In this document: positions 23,773 through 32,447 of the stretch, piece by piece
Numbering within the stretch: position 1 is the stretch's first letter
Layout of the letters: each line of letters begins with the position of its first letter
Assembly (NCBI GenBank): GCA_035294325.1
Contig: DATGLE010000090.1
Location: forward strand, 11,856 to 75,855
Length of the DNA: 64,000 bases
Direction of reading: 5' to 3'
Origin: DATGLE01 sp035294325
GTDB taxonomy: Bacteria; Chloroflexota; Ktedonobacteria; Ktedonobacterales; Ktedonobacteraceae
Position numbers and translations under genes: made by a program
The notes under the pieces: generated by a model
Seen by the model: only the letters and a program-made list of their open reading frames with translations
What the model was told of the DNA's origin: nothing
Database searches by the model: none

Positions 23773-24834
23773 GTGCCTACGCAGCGTTCAGAAGCGTTCA
23801 CCGGGGCTTTCATCTCGGAACAGACGGCACCCCAGAGAAACACCGGCAAGCTACTGGCAACGGAGGGATATGTTGTAGGGATCGAGATTAGCGGCAGCGG
23901 TGCGCGTCAAACGGTGGCCCTGGCGGACCTGGATGGCGCAATCCTGTATCGCGCCCGTCGTCCCCTGGAGTATGTGCCGGACAGCGCGACGGTGCTGGAC
24001 CTGATAGATGAGATGCTCGGCGAGGTTGCCAGCCCCGAGCGGTTGTCCAACAGGCGCATTTTACGTGTGGGCGTGGCCGTCGGGGGACTGGTCGACGCCG
24101 CCCGGGGCGTTGTGCGCACGCTTTATCACGCCCACGGCTGGAATGATTTTCCGCTCCAGGACCACTTTGAAGAGAGATTTGACGCACCCTGCATCATCGA
24201 TAACAATGCCAACGCGGCGGCTCTGGCAGAGGTGCAGCGCGGTGTGGGCGTGGGCGAGCGCGTCGTCCTCTACATCGGCCTGGGGCGTGGCATTGGCGGC
24301 GCCCTGATCGTCAACGGCACCATTTATCATGGCACAACCTGTACCGCCGGCGAAATCGGACATATCCTCGTCAAAGAGGACGGGCCGAAATGTTCATGCG
24401 GCGGCTACGGCCATCTCGAAGCCATAGCATCGGCTCAAGCCATTGCACGCACCATGATCGGCCTCTCCGTAGAGCATCCCGAGACAGAGGCCGCCATCAG
24501 TCGCGTTACCGGAGGGCGGGCCGAGCGCATTACCGCTGAACAGGTGTTTCGGCTGGCAGCGGACGGCGACCAGATCGCCCGCTATATTGTCGATGACGTA
24601 CATAAATATCTGGGTATTGCGCTTGCGAATATCGTTCATTTAGTAAATCCCAGCATGATTATTCTGGGTGGGCCAGTAGCACAGGCAGGTCAGTTATTGA
24701 TCGCGCCACTACAGGAGCGGATCGAGCAGTTGTGCCTTCCGGCTGCCAGACAGTCTCTGCGCATTGTGCAGGGAAGCCTCGGCGCGGAAGCGAATATCGT
24801 GGGTGCTGTTACTCTGGCTTTACAGGATCTATAG
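23773..24834 (+). CDS. ROK family protein (sugar kinase or regulator type)
   Basis: The 353-residue protein has a ROK fold with VVGIEISGSGARQTVALADL near the N terminus (phosphate-1-like), VGVAVGGLVDAARGVV, IIDNNANAAALAEVQRG with the usual catalytic Asp of ROK kinases, GLGRGIGGALIVNGTIYHG, and the zinc-like CSCGGYGHLEA. In most members the last motif is CxCGxxGCxE; here the third Cys is His. There is no DNA-binding domain at the N terminus (a 38-residue Thr/Gln-rich leader instead), so it is more like a kinase than a NagC/XylR repressor. GTG at 23773 follows GGAGGACGAGCC. It abuts the pseudokinase gene with no gap. Confidence 0.85.
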   Translation: MPTQRSEAFTGAFISEQTAPQRNTGKLLATEGYVVGIEISGSGARQTVALADLDGAILYRARRPLEYVPDSATVLDLIDEMLGEVASPERLSNRRILRVGVAVGGLVDAARGVVRTLYHAHGWNDFPLQDHFEERFDAPCIIDNNANAAALAEVQRGVGVGERVVLYIGLGRGIGGALIVNGTIYHGTTCTAGEIGHILVKEDGPKCSCGGYGHLEAIASAQAIARTMIGLSVEHPETEAAISRVTGGRAERITAEQVFRLAADGDQIARYIVDDVHKYLGIALANIVHLVNPSMIILGGPVAQAGQLLIAPLQERIEQLCLPAARQSLRIVQGSLGAEANIVGAVTLALQDL

Positions 24835-26019
24835 ATGCGTAATCTAGAGGGGCTTATGGTAGAAACAGGCCGGGTCATTCATCGGCGTTACCTGCTTCAG
24901 CGCTTGCTCAAGCAGGGGCAGACCTGTGCAGTCTATCAGGGATTCGACCAGGTGTTACAGCGCGCCGTTGCCGTCAAGATCGCGCCCGCCGAACATATCG
25001 CAACCTATCGCGCCGCTATTCGCGCGACATCCCAGTTTGCTCACCCCAATATTATCGGTATTTACGACCTCATTGTTGAGCCTGAAATCCTCTACATCGT
25101 GCAAGAATATGTAGATGGCGATGATTTCGCTGCCCTGCTGCAAACGCAGCTCTCGCCCTATCAGGTTGTCGATCTGGGCGTACAGATCTGCCAGGCATTG
25201 ATCTACGCCGGAAGCTCCTCGCGCAAGGTCTGTCACGGCGATTTAACGCCTTCCGCCATTCTGCGTGATCGCCGGGGACTCGTGCGCGTCAATAACTTCG
25301 CCCTGCCAAGCGACACACAATATTTCGCGAGCTGGAGCGCGGTGGGAGGCGATGGCCTGGCGGTCTCTGATCGCGGGCTGCCCTGGGGTCAGCAGAGCGA
25401 GGCCAGGCGTGCCGATGATACCCGCGCCGTAGGACTTTTGCTGTACCAGCTTCTGGCCGGGCGTCCTCCCGGCGCGACCTCGGTTGAGCCTCCGCCCGAT
25501 GGCCGCCTGCGTTTCCTGCGCAGCGTTCCACCGGAGCTATGCGATATCGTTGCCCGCGCCGTGGTGCGCCAGCATCCGCAGCATATCACCACCGCCGAAA
25601 CGCTGCATGCCGAGTTGAAGGTGCTCGCTGAAGCGCTTGAGCCACCCATTGTCACCCCCGTCGCCAGCGCTTATCAGATGGAAGAGGCAGCCATGCCCAG
25701 GTCATTCGGAGCACCGAAGAGCGGCATTCTCGCTCCGCCGCTGGCTCCGCGCGAGACGGACCAGGTATCGCCAGCAGGAGTGGGAGCGATATTCCCGAGC
25801 AATACGAGCAGTCTGGCAGCGGCCCCTTCCGATCCAACCGTGGCAGACCTCTCGGTGAACCCTCCGCTGGGCCGCCCACCGTTCTATCCTCAGATGTCGG
25901 CTCAGCCGGCGCAAACGTCCCGTGTCAGCCTGCCACTGCTGTTATTGCTCGCCCTCCTGCTCTTCGGCGTCTTCTTCGGAGCTGGCTACTTTATCGCTCA
26001 CGCACTCTTCGTGCATTGA
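24835..26019 (+). CDS. membrane-anchored protein kinase-like protein, probable pseudokinase
   Basis: The 394-residue protein follows the fold of bacterial Ser/Thr kinases: RYLLQRLLKQGQTCAVYQGF, the ATP-anchoring Lys in AVAVKIAP, and a hinge IYIVQEYVDGDD-like segment. The catalytic loop reads CHGDLTPSAI where HRDxKxxN is expected, so the Lys and Asn are gone, and the DFG motif is replaced by NNFALP. The glycine-rich loop is also poor (KQGQTC). Phosphotransfer is therefore doubtful. After a Pro-rich linker a single membrane helix (LPLLLLLALLLFGVFFGAGY) ends the protein near residue 385, leaving a very short outer tail. Start ATG 24835 touches the ROK stop; ATG 24856 with GAGGGG upstream is an alternative. 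Confidence 0.82.
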   Translation: MRNLEGLMVETGRVIHRRYLLQRLLKQGQTCAVYQGFDQVLQRAVAVKIAPAEHIATYRAAIRATSQFAHPNIIGIYDLIVEPEILYIVQEYVDGDDFAALLQTQLSPYQVVDLGVQICQALIYAGSSSRKVCHGDLTPSAILRDRRGLVRVNNFALPSDTQYFASWSAVGGDGLAVSDRGLPWGQQSEARRADDTRAVGLLLYQLLAGRPPGATSVEPPPDGRLRFLRSVPPELCDIVARAVVRQHPQHITTAETLHAELKVLAEALEPPIVTPVASAYQMEEAAMPRSFGAPKSGILAPPLAPRETDQVSPAGVGAIFPSNTSSLAAAPSDPTVADLSVNPPLGRPPFYPQMSAQPAQTSRVSLPLLLLLALLLFGVFFGAGYFIAHALFVH

Positions 26020-26022
26020 CAT

Positions 26023-26046
26023 ACGGGGAGAGTTCCCCGCTTTTAT
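26023..26046 (+). terminator. intrinsic terminator after the pseudokinase gene
   Basis: CGGGGA and TCCCCG form a short stem with a GAGT loop followed by CTTTTATT. It overlaps the last bases of the converging isoaspartyl peptidase gene. Confidence 0.6.
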
Positions 26047-26999
26047 TGCTCCGCCTGCCTGTAAGCATAGGCCATATTCTGACTGTTCCAGGCGAAGCCG
26101 ACATTGCCGGCATGATCTACGATGATCAAGCCGCCGGTGCCACTGGCCTTCGCGCCCAGGAATGCAACGGCCTCCTGTGCCGCTTCGCGCGCTGTGGCGC
26201 CGCGCGCTACATACTCGGCAGCGCGCCGGGCAATGAGCAGGCGCACAAAATCTTCTCCATACCCCGTGCAGGAGACGGCGGCGTTCTCATCGGCGTAGAA
26301 TCCACAACCTACCAGCGGGGAATCGCCAATGCGCCCCGGATATTTATTGTGGATGCCGCCGGTTGACGTAGCGGCGGCCAGCGCTCCCGATTGATCAAGG
26401 GCAACGGCGCCGACGGTCCCATGCTTGTCTTCCGTTTCATCCTTCATATGCCGGTGGTGTTCAGATTCTTTACGTGCCTCCACGAATCCGACCTCATAAC
26501 GGTAGAAGCGTGGCTCATCCTCCTGCCCGTCCGGCTCGTTTTCTTGCTCCCGCGCCTTGAGCCAGTTGTTATACTGCCGTTCGGTCAGCAGATCTTCACG
26601 TGCGCAGAAGGTAAAGCCCTGCTCCAGCGCAAACTGCTGCGCTCCGTGACCTGCCAGCAAAACGTGAGGACTTTCCAGCACTTTGCGCGCCAGCAATATA
26701 GGATTTTTGATGCGCTCAACAGCCGCTACGGCGCCAACGCGCAGGCTGTCTCCATCCATCAGGCCGGCGTCCATCTCTATGTTGCCCTCTTTTGTCAGGC
26801 TGGAGCCGGTTCCGGCATTGTAGTTGGGATTATCTTCGAGCGCCCGCACGGCAGCCACAACGGCGTCAAGCGCGGATCCGCCCTCCTGCAAAATGCGCAA
26901 CCCCATTTCTGCGGCTTCCTCGCAGCCAGCGCGCGCGGCCTCTACGCGGTCAGGGCTGATCGCTCCTGCTCCTCCATGTACGACGATGGCAATTGGCAT
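26043..26999 (-). CDS. isoaspartyl peptidase / type III L-asparaginase
   Basis: An N-terminal nucleophile hydrolase that cleaves isoaspartyl dipeptides and asparagine after self-cleavage. The 318-residue precursor has IVVHGGAGAI at the N terminus, AGTGSSLTKEGNIEMDA in the alpha chain, and the nucleophile Thr in KHGTVGAVALDQSGALAAAT, where cleavage would occur, then STGGIHNKYPGRIGDSPLVG and the TGYGEDFVRLLIARR segment. A short insertion rich in Glu and Lys precedes the cleavage site. ATG at 26999 is preferred since GAGGAGACAC precedes it. It is divergent from a CoA-transferase/peptidase/aminotransferase operon, which may share an amino-acid or peptide degradation role. Confidence 0.93.
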   Translation of the reverse strand: MPIAIVVHGGAGAISPDRVEAARAGCEEAAEMGLRILQEGGSALDAVVAAVRALEDNPNYNAGTGSSLTKEGNIEMDAGLMDGDSLRVGAVAAVERIKNPILLARKVLESPHVLLAGHGAQQFALEQGFTFCAREDLLTERQYNNWLKAREQENEPDGQEDEPRFYRYEVGFVEARKESEHHRHMKDETEDKHGTVGAVALDQSGALAAATSTGGIHNKYPGRIGDSPLVGCGFYADENAAVSCTGYGEDFVRLLIARRAAEYVARGATAREAAQEAVAFLGAKASGTGGLIIVDHAGNVGFAWNSQNMAYAYRQAEQ

Positions 27000-27141
27000 G
27001 TGTCTCCTCAATCTTATAGTATTAGGAAAATTGTATCACACGAACGCGCGCTGCTTTATCGCCCCTGGCATTGACATGTCCCCGCATTCCCTGCTACGCT
27101 AGCACTACGATACGTTCTTTATCCCCGCAAAGGAGGTACGC

Positions 27142-28323
27142 ATGGTGCAACCGCTGAATGGCATCCGTATCCTCGACCTGTCACGCCTTCTCCCCGGAGC
27201 CTATGCATCGCAGATGCTGGCGGACTTTGGCGCCGATGTCATCAAGATTGAAGAGCCTGGCAGCGGCGACTATGGCCGCACGATGCCGCCGTATGGCCCC
27301 AGCGGGATGAGCCTCTATTTCCTGGCGATTAACCGCAATAAGCGCAGCATGACACTGAATCTGAAAGCGGAGCGGGGGCGCGAGATATTTCTGCGCCTGG
27401 TGCGCAACGCTGATGTCGTGCTGGAAAGCTTCCGGCCCGGCGTACTGGAGCGCCTGGGCCTGGGCTACAAGCAGCTTAAAGAGACGAACCCGGGTATTAT
27501 CTACTGCGCCATCAGTGGCTATGGACAGGATGGTCCCTACCGCCTGCGTGCCGGGCACGATCTGAACTACGCCGGCTACGCGGGGCTGCTCCACTACAAT
27601 CGCGGGCCGCATGGTGAACCCGCCATGCCCGCGACGCAACTGGGCGACCTTGCCGGCGGGAGCTACATGGCGGTCATCGGCATACTGGCCGCGCTGATGG
27701 GACGCACGCAAACGGGCGAGGGACGCATGATCGACGCATCTATGACCGAGGGCGTGATGTCACTGCTGCCGCTGGCTGCCGCTACCTATCTCAACAGCGG
27801 CAAAGCACCTGCACCGGGGCGCTCGGCGCTCGACGGCGGCCTTCCCTGCTATAATATCTACGAAACCAGGGACGGCAAGCATGTCACGCTGGCCGCGCTG
27901 GAGCCGAAATTCTGGCACACCTTCTGTACGCGCATCGGCCACCTGGAGCTACTGCCCTTCCATATGCCGGTCGGCCCCGGAGAACGCGAGCAGGCAATAG
28001 ATATGCTCAGCGCTATCTTCAAGACGAAGACGCGCGATGAATGGGTTGCTGAACTCGGCGATAGTGATGCCTGCGTGGGGCCGGTCTATGATATCGACGA
28101 AGCTTTGAACGATCCTCATGCGCGGGCGCGCGGCGTAGAGGTAAGCAGCGGCAGGCCGGGCCAGACGTTTCGTACACTGCCGAGCTTTCCGCGTATCTCC
28201 GGCGTAGAGAACGAGCAGCGCTATCCGCCTCCCGAACTGGGCGAGCACAGCGCCGAACTGCTGCGCGAGAGTGGCTACAGCGATGAGGAGATAGAGCAGT
28301 TTAGAGGAGAAGGGATTATTTAA
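27142..28323 (+). CDS. family III CoA transferase (CaiB/BaiF)
   Basis: The 393-residue protein opens with LNGIRILDLSRLLPGAYASQ, then GADVIKIEEPGSGDYGR, has LAINRNKRSMTLNLKAERGR, and the acyl-CoA site region QLGDLAGGSYMAVIGILAAL with the catalytic Asp in LGDLAGG. These are the family markers. Family III enzymes move CoA between carboxylic acids; the substrate cannot be told. AAAGGAGGTACGC precedes ATG. It is the first gene of an operon with an M20 peptidase and an aminotransferase. Confidence 0.93.
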   Translation: MVQPLNGIRILDLSRLLPGAYASQMLADFGADVIKIEEPGSGDYGRTMPPYGPSGMSLYFLAINRNKRSMTLNLKAERGREIFLRLVRNADVVLESFRPGVLERLGLGYKQLKETNPGIIYCAISGYGQDGPYRLRAGHDLNYAGYAGLLHYNRGPHGEPAMPATQLGDLAGGSYMAVIGILAALMGRTQTGEGRMIDASMTEGVMSLLPLAAATYLNSGKAPAPGRSALDGGLPCYNIYETRDGKHVTLAALEPKFWHTFCTRIGHLELLPFHMPVGPGEREQAIDMLSAIFKTKTRDEWVAELGDSDACVGPVYDIDEALNDPHARARGVEVSSGRPGQTFRTLPSFPRISGVENEQRYPPPELGEHSAELLRESGYSDEEIEQFRGEGII

Positions 28324-28325
28324 TA

Positions 28326-29507
28326 ATGAAGAGACATGCAGCCGTCGAGCGCTCCGAACAGCACATGGATGCCTTCCTTGCCGACCTGAAAGCCATCGTC
28401 AATATCGATTCCGGAACCTATACCAAAGCCGGTGTTGATCGTGTCGCCGCCTATTTGCAGGAGCGCTTTCACGATTTCGGATTCGCCACGTATTTCGATC
28501 CGCAGCAAGAATACGGCAATAACCTGGTCGCTACCCATAGGGGCAGCGCAGCGGAAGGCCCACGCATCCTTCTGATCGGCCATATGGATACCGTCTTTCC
28601 AGAGGGAGAGGTTGCGCGCCGCCCGTTCGCTATCGTCCGGCGTAACGGGCAGCGTATCGCCACCGGCCCCGGCGTGCTGGATATGAAATCCGGCCTGCTC
28701 ATCGGTCTATACGGCCTGCGCCTGCTGATCGAGGAGCAGAATGCGCCTTATCACAGTGCGACCTTTATCTGCAACAGCGATGAGGAGATTGGTTCACCCG
28801 GCAGCAAACCATTGATAGAAGAACTGGCGCGCCAGTCCGATGCTGTGATCGTGCTGGAGCCGGGGCGGCAAATCAACACCGTCGTCTCCTCGCGCCGGGG
28901 ATCAGGCCAGTACCGTGTGGAGGTTCGCGGCATTGCGGCGCACGCGGGTGTCGAGCCACATCGTGGGCGCAACGCCATCTTTGAACTCGCGCACCAGGTG
29001 ATCGCCTTACAAGGGCTGCACGGCACCATTCCCGGCACCTCACTGTGCGTCAGCGTCATCCAGGGCGGTGAGCGCACGAACGTCGTGCCCGATTTCGCCT
29101 GTTGTATGATGGATGTACGCGTCAGCGACGAAGCAGGGCTGCGTGCTATCGAGGCAGCGATGCAGAAAGTGACCGAACACAGGGTGCTGGATGGAACGCG
29201 GATTACGATAAGCGGCGGTATGCGCTGCATGCCTTTCGAGCGCTCGGAACGCAATGCGAGGCTTGTGCATCTGGCGAAAGAAGCAGGCAGAGAACTGGGC
29301 TTGCAGATTGAGGATCTGGGCAGTGGCGGGGCTTCTGACGCCAATACTACCGCCGCGATGGGCGTGCCTACGATTGACGGGCTGGGCGCCGGCGGCGGCA
29401 TGGCGCATAACCCCGACGAATACATCGAACTGGACTACCTGCCCATGCGCATCGCGCTGCTCGCGGGCCTGGTGCAGAAGATTGGAGAGCGGGGAAAGAG
29501 GTTATGA
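28326..29507 (+). CDS. M20 family metallopeptidase (carboxypeptidase G2-like)
   Basis: The 393-residue enzyme has the di-zinc ligands in the usual order: LLIGHMDTVFPEG (His, Asp), VLDMKSGLLIGLYGL (bridging Asp), ICNSDEEIGSPGS (catalytic Glu and ligand Glu), a ligand Glu-like VIVLEPG region and a C-terminal GLGAGGGMAHNPDEY with the last His. A dimerisation domain lies between (RVEVRGIAAHAGVEPHRGRN). It probably cleaves an N-acyl amino acid or peptide bond. It begins 2 bases after the CoA transferase stop and overlaps the aminotransferase by 4 bases. Confidence 0.93.
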   Translation: MKRHAAVERSEQHMDAFLADLKAIVNIDSGTYTKAGVDRVAAYLQERFHDFGFATYFDPQQEYGNNLVATHRGSAAEGPRILLIGHMDTVFPEGEVARRPFAIVRRNGQRIATGPGVLDMKSGLLIGLYGLRLLIEEQNAPYHSATFICNSDEEIGSPGSKPLIEELARQSDAVIVLEPGRQINTVVSSRRGSGQYRVEVRGIAAHAGVEPHRGRNAIFELAHQVIALQGLHGTIPGTSLCVSVIQGGERTNVVPDFACCMMDVRVSDEAGLRAIEAAMQKVTEHRVLDGTRITISGGMRCMPFERSERNARLVHLAKEAGRELGLQIEDLGSGGASDANTTAAMGVPTIDGLGAGGGMAHNPDEYIELDYLPMRIALLAGLVQKIGERGKRL

Positions 29508-30709
29508 AGACCGGTAAGCAGCGTATTTATGAACTGGGAGCAAACGATATCACCTCGCTGGGAGTTTACGCCGCGCAGTTGCAGCGCGAGGCGGCAGCGC
29601 GCGGCGTGACGCTGCCGCCGGCGGTGCGTTTGCAGATCGGCGAGCCGAGTTTTCGCACGCCGCAGCATATCTGTCGCGCCGCCATAGAATCCATCTCCAA
29701 TGAGGCGCAAACCTATGCGCCGGCTGAGGGCTGGCCGTGGCTGCGCGAGTTGATAGCCGCCAGGATTGCACGCGTCAATGGCTACTCCGTCGGGCCGGAG
29801 AACGTGGCAATCGCGCAGGGAGGAACAGGCGCGCTCATGACCGCCCTCACAGCCACAGTCGAACGCGGTGACGAGGTGCTCATTCCCGATCCTTGCTGGT
29901 CGCTCTACTTCATGCAACTGGCGGCCTGCGGCGCTACCGGCGTGCCCTACCCACTCGATCCGCAGAACGAATGGCTTCCCGATATGGAGCGACTGGAGCG
30001 ACTGGTCACTCCGCGCACACGACTGCTGCTCATCAACACGCCAGGCAATCCCACGGGCGGCGTCTTCCCGGCGCAGGTTGTGAGTGCGCTGCTCGATTTC
30101 GCGCGCCGCCACGATCTCTACCTGCTCGCCGACGAGTGCTACGACGAAATCATCTTCGAGGGGCAGCATGTAAGTCCCGGGACCATGCTCTCGCGAGACG
30201 AGTTCGAAGCCGGGCGCTTCATCGGCGTCTATTCGTTCTCCAAAACTTATGCCATGACGGGCTGGCGTATCGGCTACCTCGTCACGGGCACGCGACTCAT
30301 GAAGACAATGGGGGATGTGCTCAACGCCAGCTACACCAATATCGCGACGATGGTGCAGCGGGCAGCAGCCGCAGCGTTGACCGGCCCGCAGGACTGCGTG
30401 GCTGAGATGCGTGCGAGCTATCGCCGGCGCCGCGATCTGGCAGTAAGCCTGCTCAAAGAGATGGGGCGCTACATTTACACGCCGCACGGAGCATTCTACG
30501 TTTTGATCGATGTGCGAGGGAAACACGGCGAACCGCGCCGCGGGCGCCAGTTCGCGCTCGACCTGCTACGCGAGCGCAACGTCGCAGTAGCTTCTGGCAG
30601 CGGCTTCGGCTCGGTATCGCAGGATTATGTGCGCATCTCGCTGGGCGCCTCCGAAGAGGAGATCGAGCGCGGCGTCCGCGAGATCTGCCTCTTCGCGGAC
30701 CGCTCATAA
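29504..30709 (+). CDS. PLP-dependent class I/II aminotransferase
   Basis: The 401-residue fold-type I enzyme has YAPAEGWPWLRELIAARIAR, the cofactor pocket IAQGGTGALMTALTA, NTPGNPTGGVFPA, LLADECYDEIIFEG (Asp that contacts pyridine N), SFSKTYAMTGWRIGYLV with the Schiff-base Lys, and an Arg near the C terminus (DYVRISLGASEEEIERG). Substrate undefined; with the upstream M20 peptidase it may act on an amino acid released from an acyl or peptide precursor. Start ATG overlaps the peptidase stop (ATGA). Confidence 0.93.
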   Translation: MKTGKQRIYELGANDITSLGVYAAQLQREAAARGVTLPPAVRLQIGEPSFRTPQHICRAAIESISNEAQTYAPAEGWPWLRELIAARIARVNGYSVGPENVAIAQGGTGALMTALTATVERGDEVLIPDPCWSLYFMQLAACGATGVPYPLDPQNEWLPDMERLERLVTPRTRLLLINTPGNPTGGVFPAQVVSALLDFARRHDLYLLADECYDEIIFEGQHVSPGTMLSRDEFEAGRFIGVYSFSKTYAMTGWRIGYLVTGTRLMKTMGDVLNASYTNIATMVQRAAAAALTGPQDCVAEMRASYRRRRDLAVSLLKEMGRYIYTPHGAFYVLIDVRGKHGEPRRGRQFALDLLRERNVAVASGSGFGSVSQDYVRISLGASEEEIERGVREICLFADRS

Positions 30710-30724
30710 GCTACGCGTCCCCGC

Positions 30725-31422
30725 CTATAAGCCACTGTCCATCTCATGAAGAGCGCGAAGCGCACCTTCTTTATCTCGCGCTCCAGGCACTCTGATAATC
30801 AGTTCCTTCAAGGTGGCAGAATCGTGAATCTGATCAATGCACTGCTGGGCCAGCTCTGCCATCTCAGGGAAACGCGCCCGGATAGCTTCCAGGACGGCAC
30901 GGCGATCTTCTTCAAGAGCCTCCTGAAGAGCTTCCGCCCTACCCTTTTCCTGCCCCTCTGTCAGCCCGCGATCATGGATCCATTTGTAGTACCAGGTATC
31001 CTGCAAAATCTCTTCGAGCATCGCTACCCTCCTTTCTAACCACTGTTTATCTGCTTCGCCAGTCAAGACCAGCGAGGCCAGCGCTATTGCCAGGTTGAGC
31101 AGGTCATCGTTGCCTCTCAGACTGGCAAGCACTTCCTCGCCAACTTCGCGCCGCGCTCCATCCTTCGTTAGCAGACAGAGCGGCAGCAAGCCCTTCAATC
31201 CCATCTTCCTGAACGCGTCTACCGACAGATCCCGCAACTTGATATTAGTAAAATCAAAGATATGTGCCTGCCTGTACCCCGGCAGTCCCCATATCAGAGG
31301 GGACTCTGGCACCTTGCCATTCGCCAGCAGATAGATCACAAACGAATAGACCGGACACTGGTGCGCCAGGGTTGCACGTACATAAAGAGCCTCTTCAACC
31401 TATCGTCCCAGAGCTTTGCCAT
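30725..31422 (-). pseudogene. Rpn-family (PDDEXK) nuclease gene, N terminus deleted and frameshifted
   Basis: The long part, read from 31339, encodes about 204 residues of the C-terminal region of the Rpn/transposase-like PDDEXK family: YLLANGKVPESPLIWGLPGY, a LLPLCLLTKDGARRE block, a WLERRVAMLEEILQDTWYYK block and a helical EGQEKGRAEALQEALEEDRR tail. In the same frame upstream the family sequence continues (ALYVRATLAHQCPVYSFVIY) but runs into a TAG near 31397. A start codon with GGGGGA upstream at 31422 gives MAKLWDDRLKRLF in a different frame. The catalytic N-terminal portion that should lie between these is missing. I take this as an internal deletion plus frameshift. Confidence 0.75.
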
Positions 31423-31592
31423 GCCCGAATCCCCCTCGTACCACGTTTTGCTAGGAGTATAGCATAGATAGATCAGTTTTTCAACATTTAGCTGTTCCAT
31501 TTATAATTTATACAAGAACATCGGAGATCATAACAACGGCTGCGATTGATGGGAAACATCAATCTGCCGCGATAATCACATGGCTTGCCAGT

Positions 31593-32447
31593 TCATTTAT
31601 AGGCCACGACACCGAACGCTTCTGGCCGGCGTATCACACGCGCGAAGCCCGCCTCCTGCAAGCGCCTCAATACGCCCCGCGTTACCGTTCCGCTGGATTT
31701 ACTCTCCAGGTTGCCGATGTAGTGAAACAGGCGCCCTCCACGTCTGAGCACTCTATACAACTGGCGGTAGAATGCTCCTGAATAGAGTTCGCCAGCAAGG
31801 CTGAAGACCGGGGGATCGTGGATAATCCTGGTGAAGCTCTCATCCTCGAAGGTCGGCACAATTTCGAAGGAATCGCCCGATAGCTGCTTGATCCTGGGAT
31901 TATCGAAGAGATCGCGCGACCACGGGTTGAGCCGCGCGATCTCGCGCGCTCCCATATCGAGCTCGATGGTGATAACCTCTTCCGCCGTTCTCGCCGCTGC
32001 GATGGCAGTATAGCCGAGGCCGGTAGCCGTATCCAGCACGCGCCCTCTGACAGGTGAAAGCGTCGCAATCTTGCGCAGCGTATCCTGCATAGGATCAATC
32101 TCGATAATTCTATGCATCGTGAAACCAGCGATAAGCATCGTTGGCGCACCGTATGTAGGCAGCAGACTGCACATACGATTGGTCTGTTCGGAAAATACCT
32201 GTACTGTTCTTATTTGTCCATTTTCTACTATAAAGCAGTTATTCTGTGAATGCCTGATTTTCTCAATATCCTGCCAGATCAGATGCTCGCCTTGCGGAAA
32301 AGCTACTCCAGTTTCCGATAGTGCGGCTGTGACCGTTGATACACCCAGATCAGGCGAGATCTGGACCGATGTTTTTCCCTGCTGCCGCGCCAGGAGCAGA
32401 GCCTCGGCCTGCACAAATGAAAGCACAACAGGATAAGCTTTAGCCAT
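31593..32447 (-). CDS. SAM-dependent methyltransferase, COG2521-like
   Basis: The 284-residue protein has an N-terminal alpha/beta extension of about 110 residues, then motif [37 protein letters not shown], and a motif IV-like [20 protein letters not shown] and [17 protein letters not shown]. The [13 protein letters not shown] block is typical of a methyltransferase group best known from archaea (COG2521). The methylated substrate is unknown to me. Its ATG shares one base with the stop of the WD40 gene upstream (TAATG), so the two are translationally coupled. Confidence 0.8.
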   Translation of the reverse strand: MAKAYPVVLSFVQAEALLLARQQGKTSVQISPDLGVSTVTAALSETGVAFPQGEHLIWQDIEKIRHSQNNCFIVENGQIRTVQVFSEQTNRMCSLLPTYGAPTMLIAGFTMHRIIEIDPMQDTLRKIATLSPVRGRVLDTATGLGYTAIAAARTAEEVITIELDMGAREIARLNPWSRDLFDNPRIKQLSGDSFEIVPTFEDESFTRIIHDPPVFSLAGELYSGAFYRQLYRVLRRGGRLFHYIGNLESKSSGTVTRGVLRRLQEAGFARVIRRPEAFGVVAYK

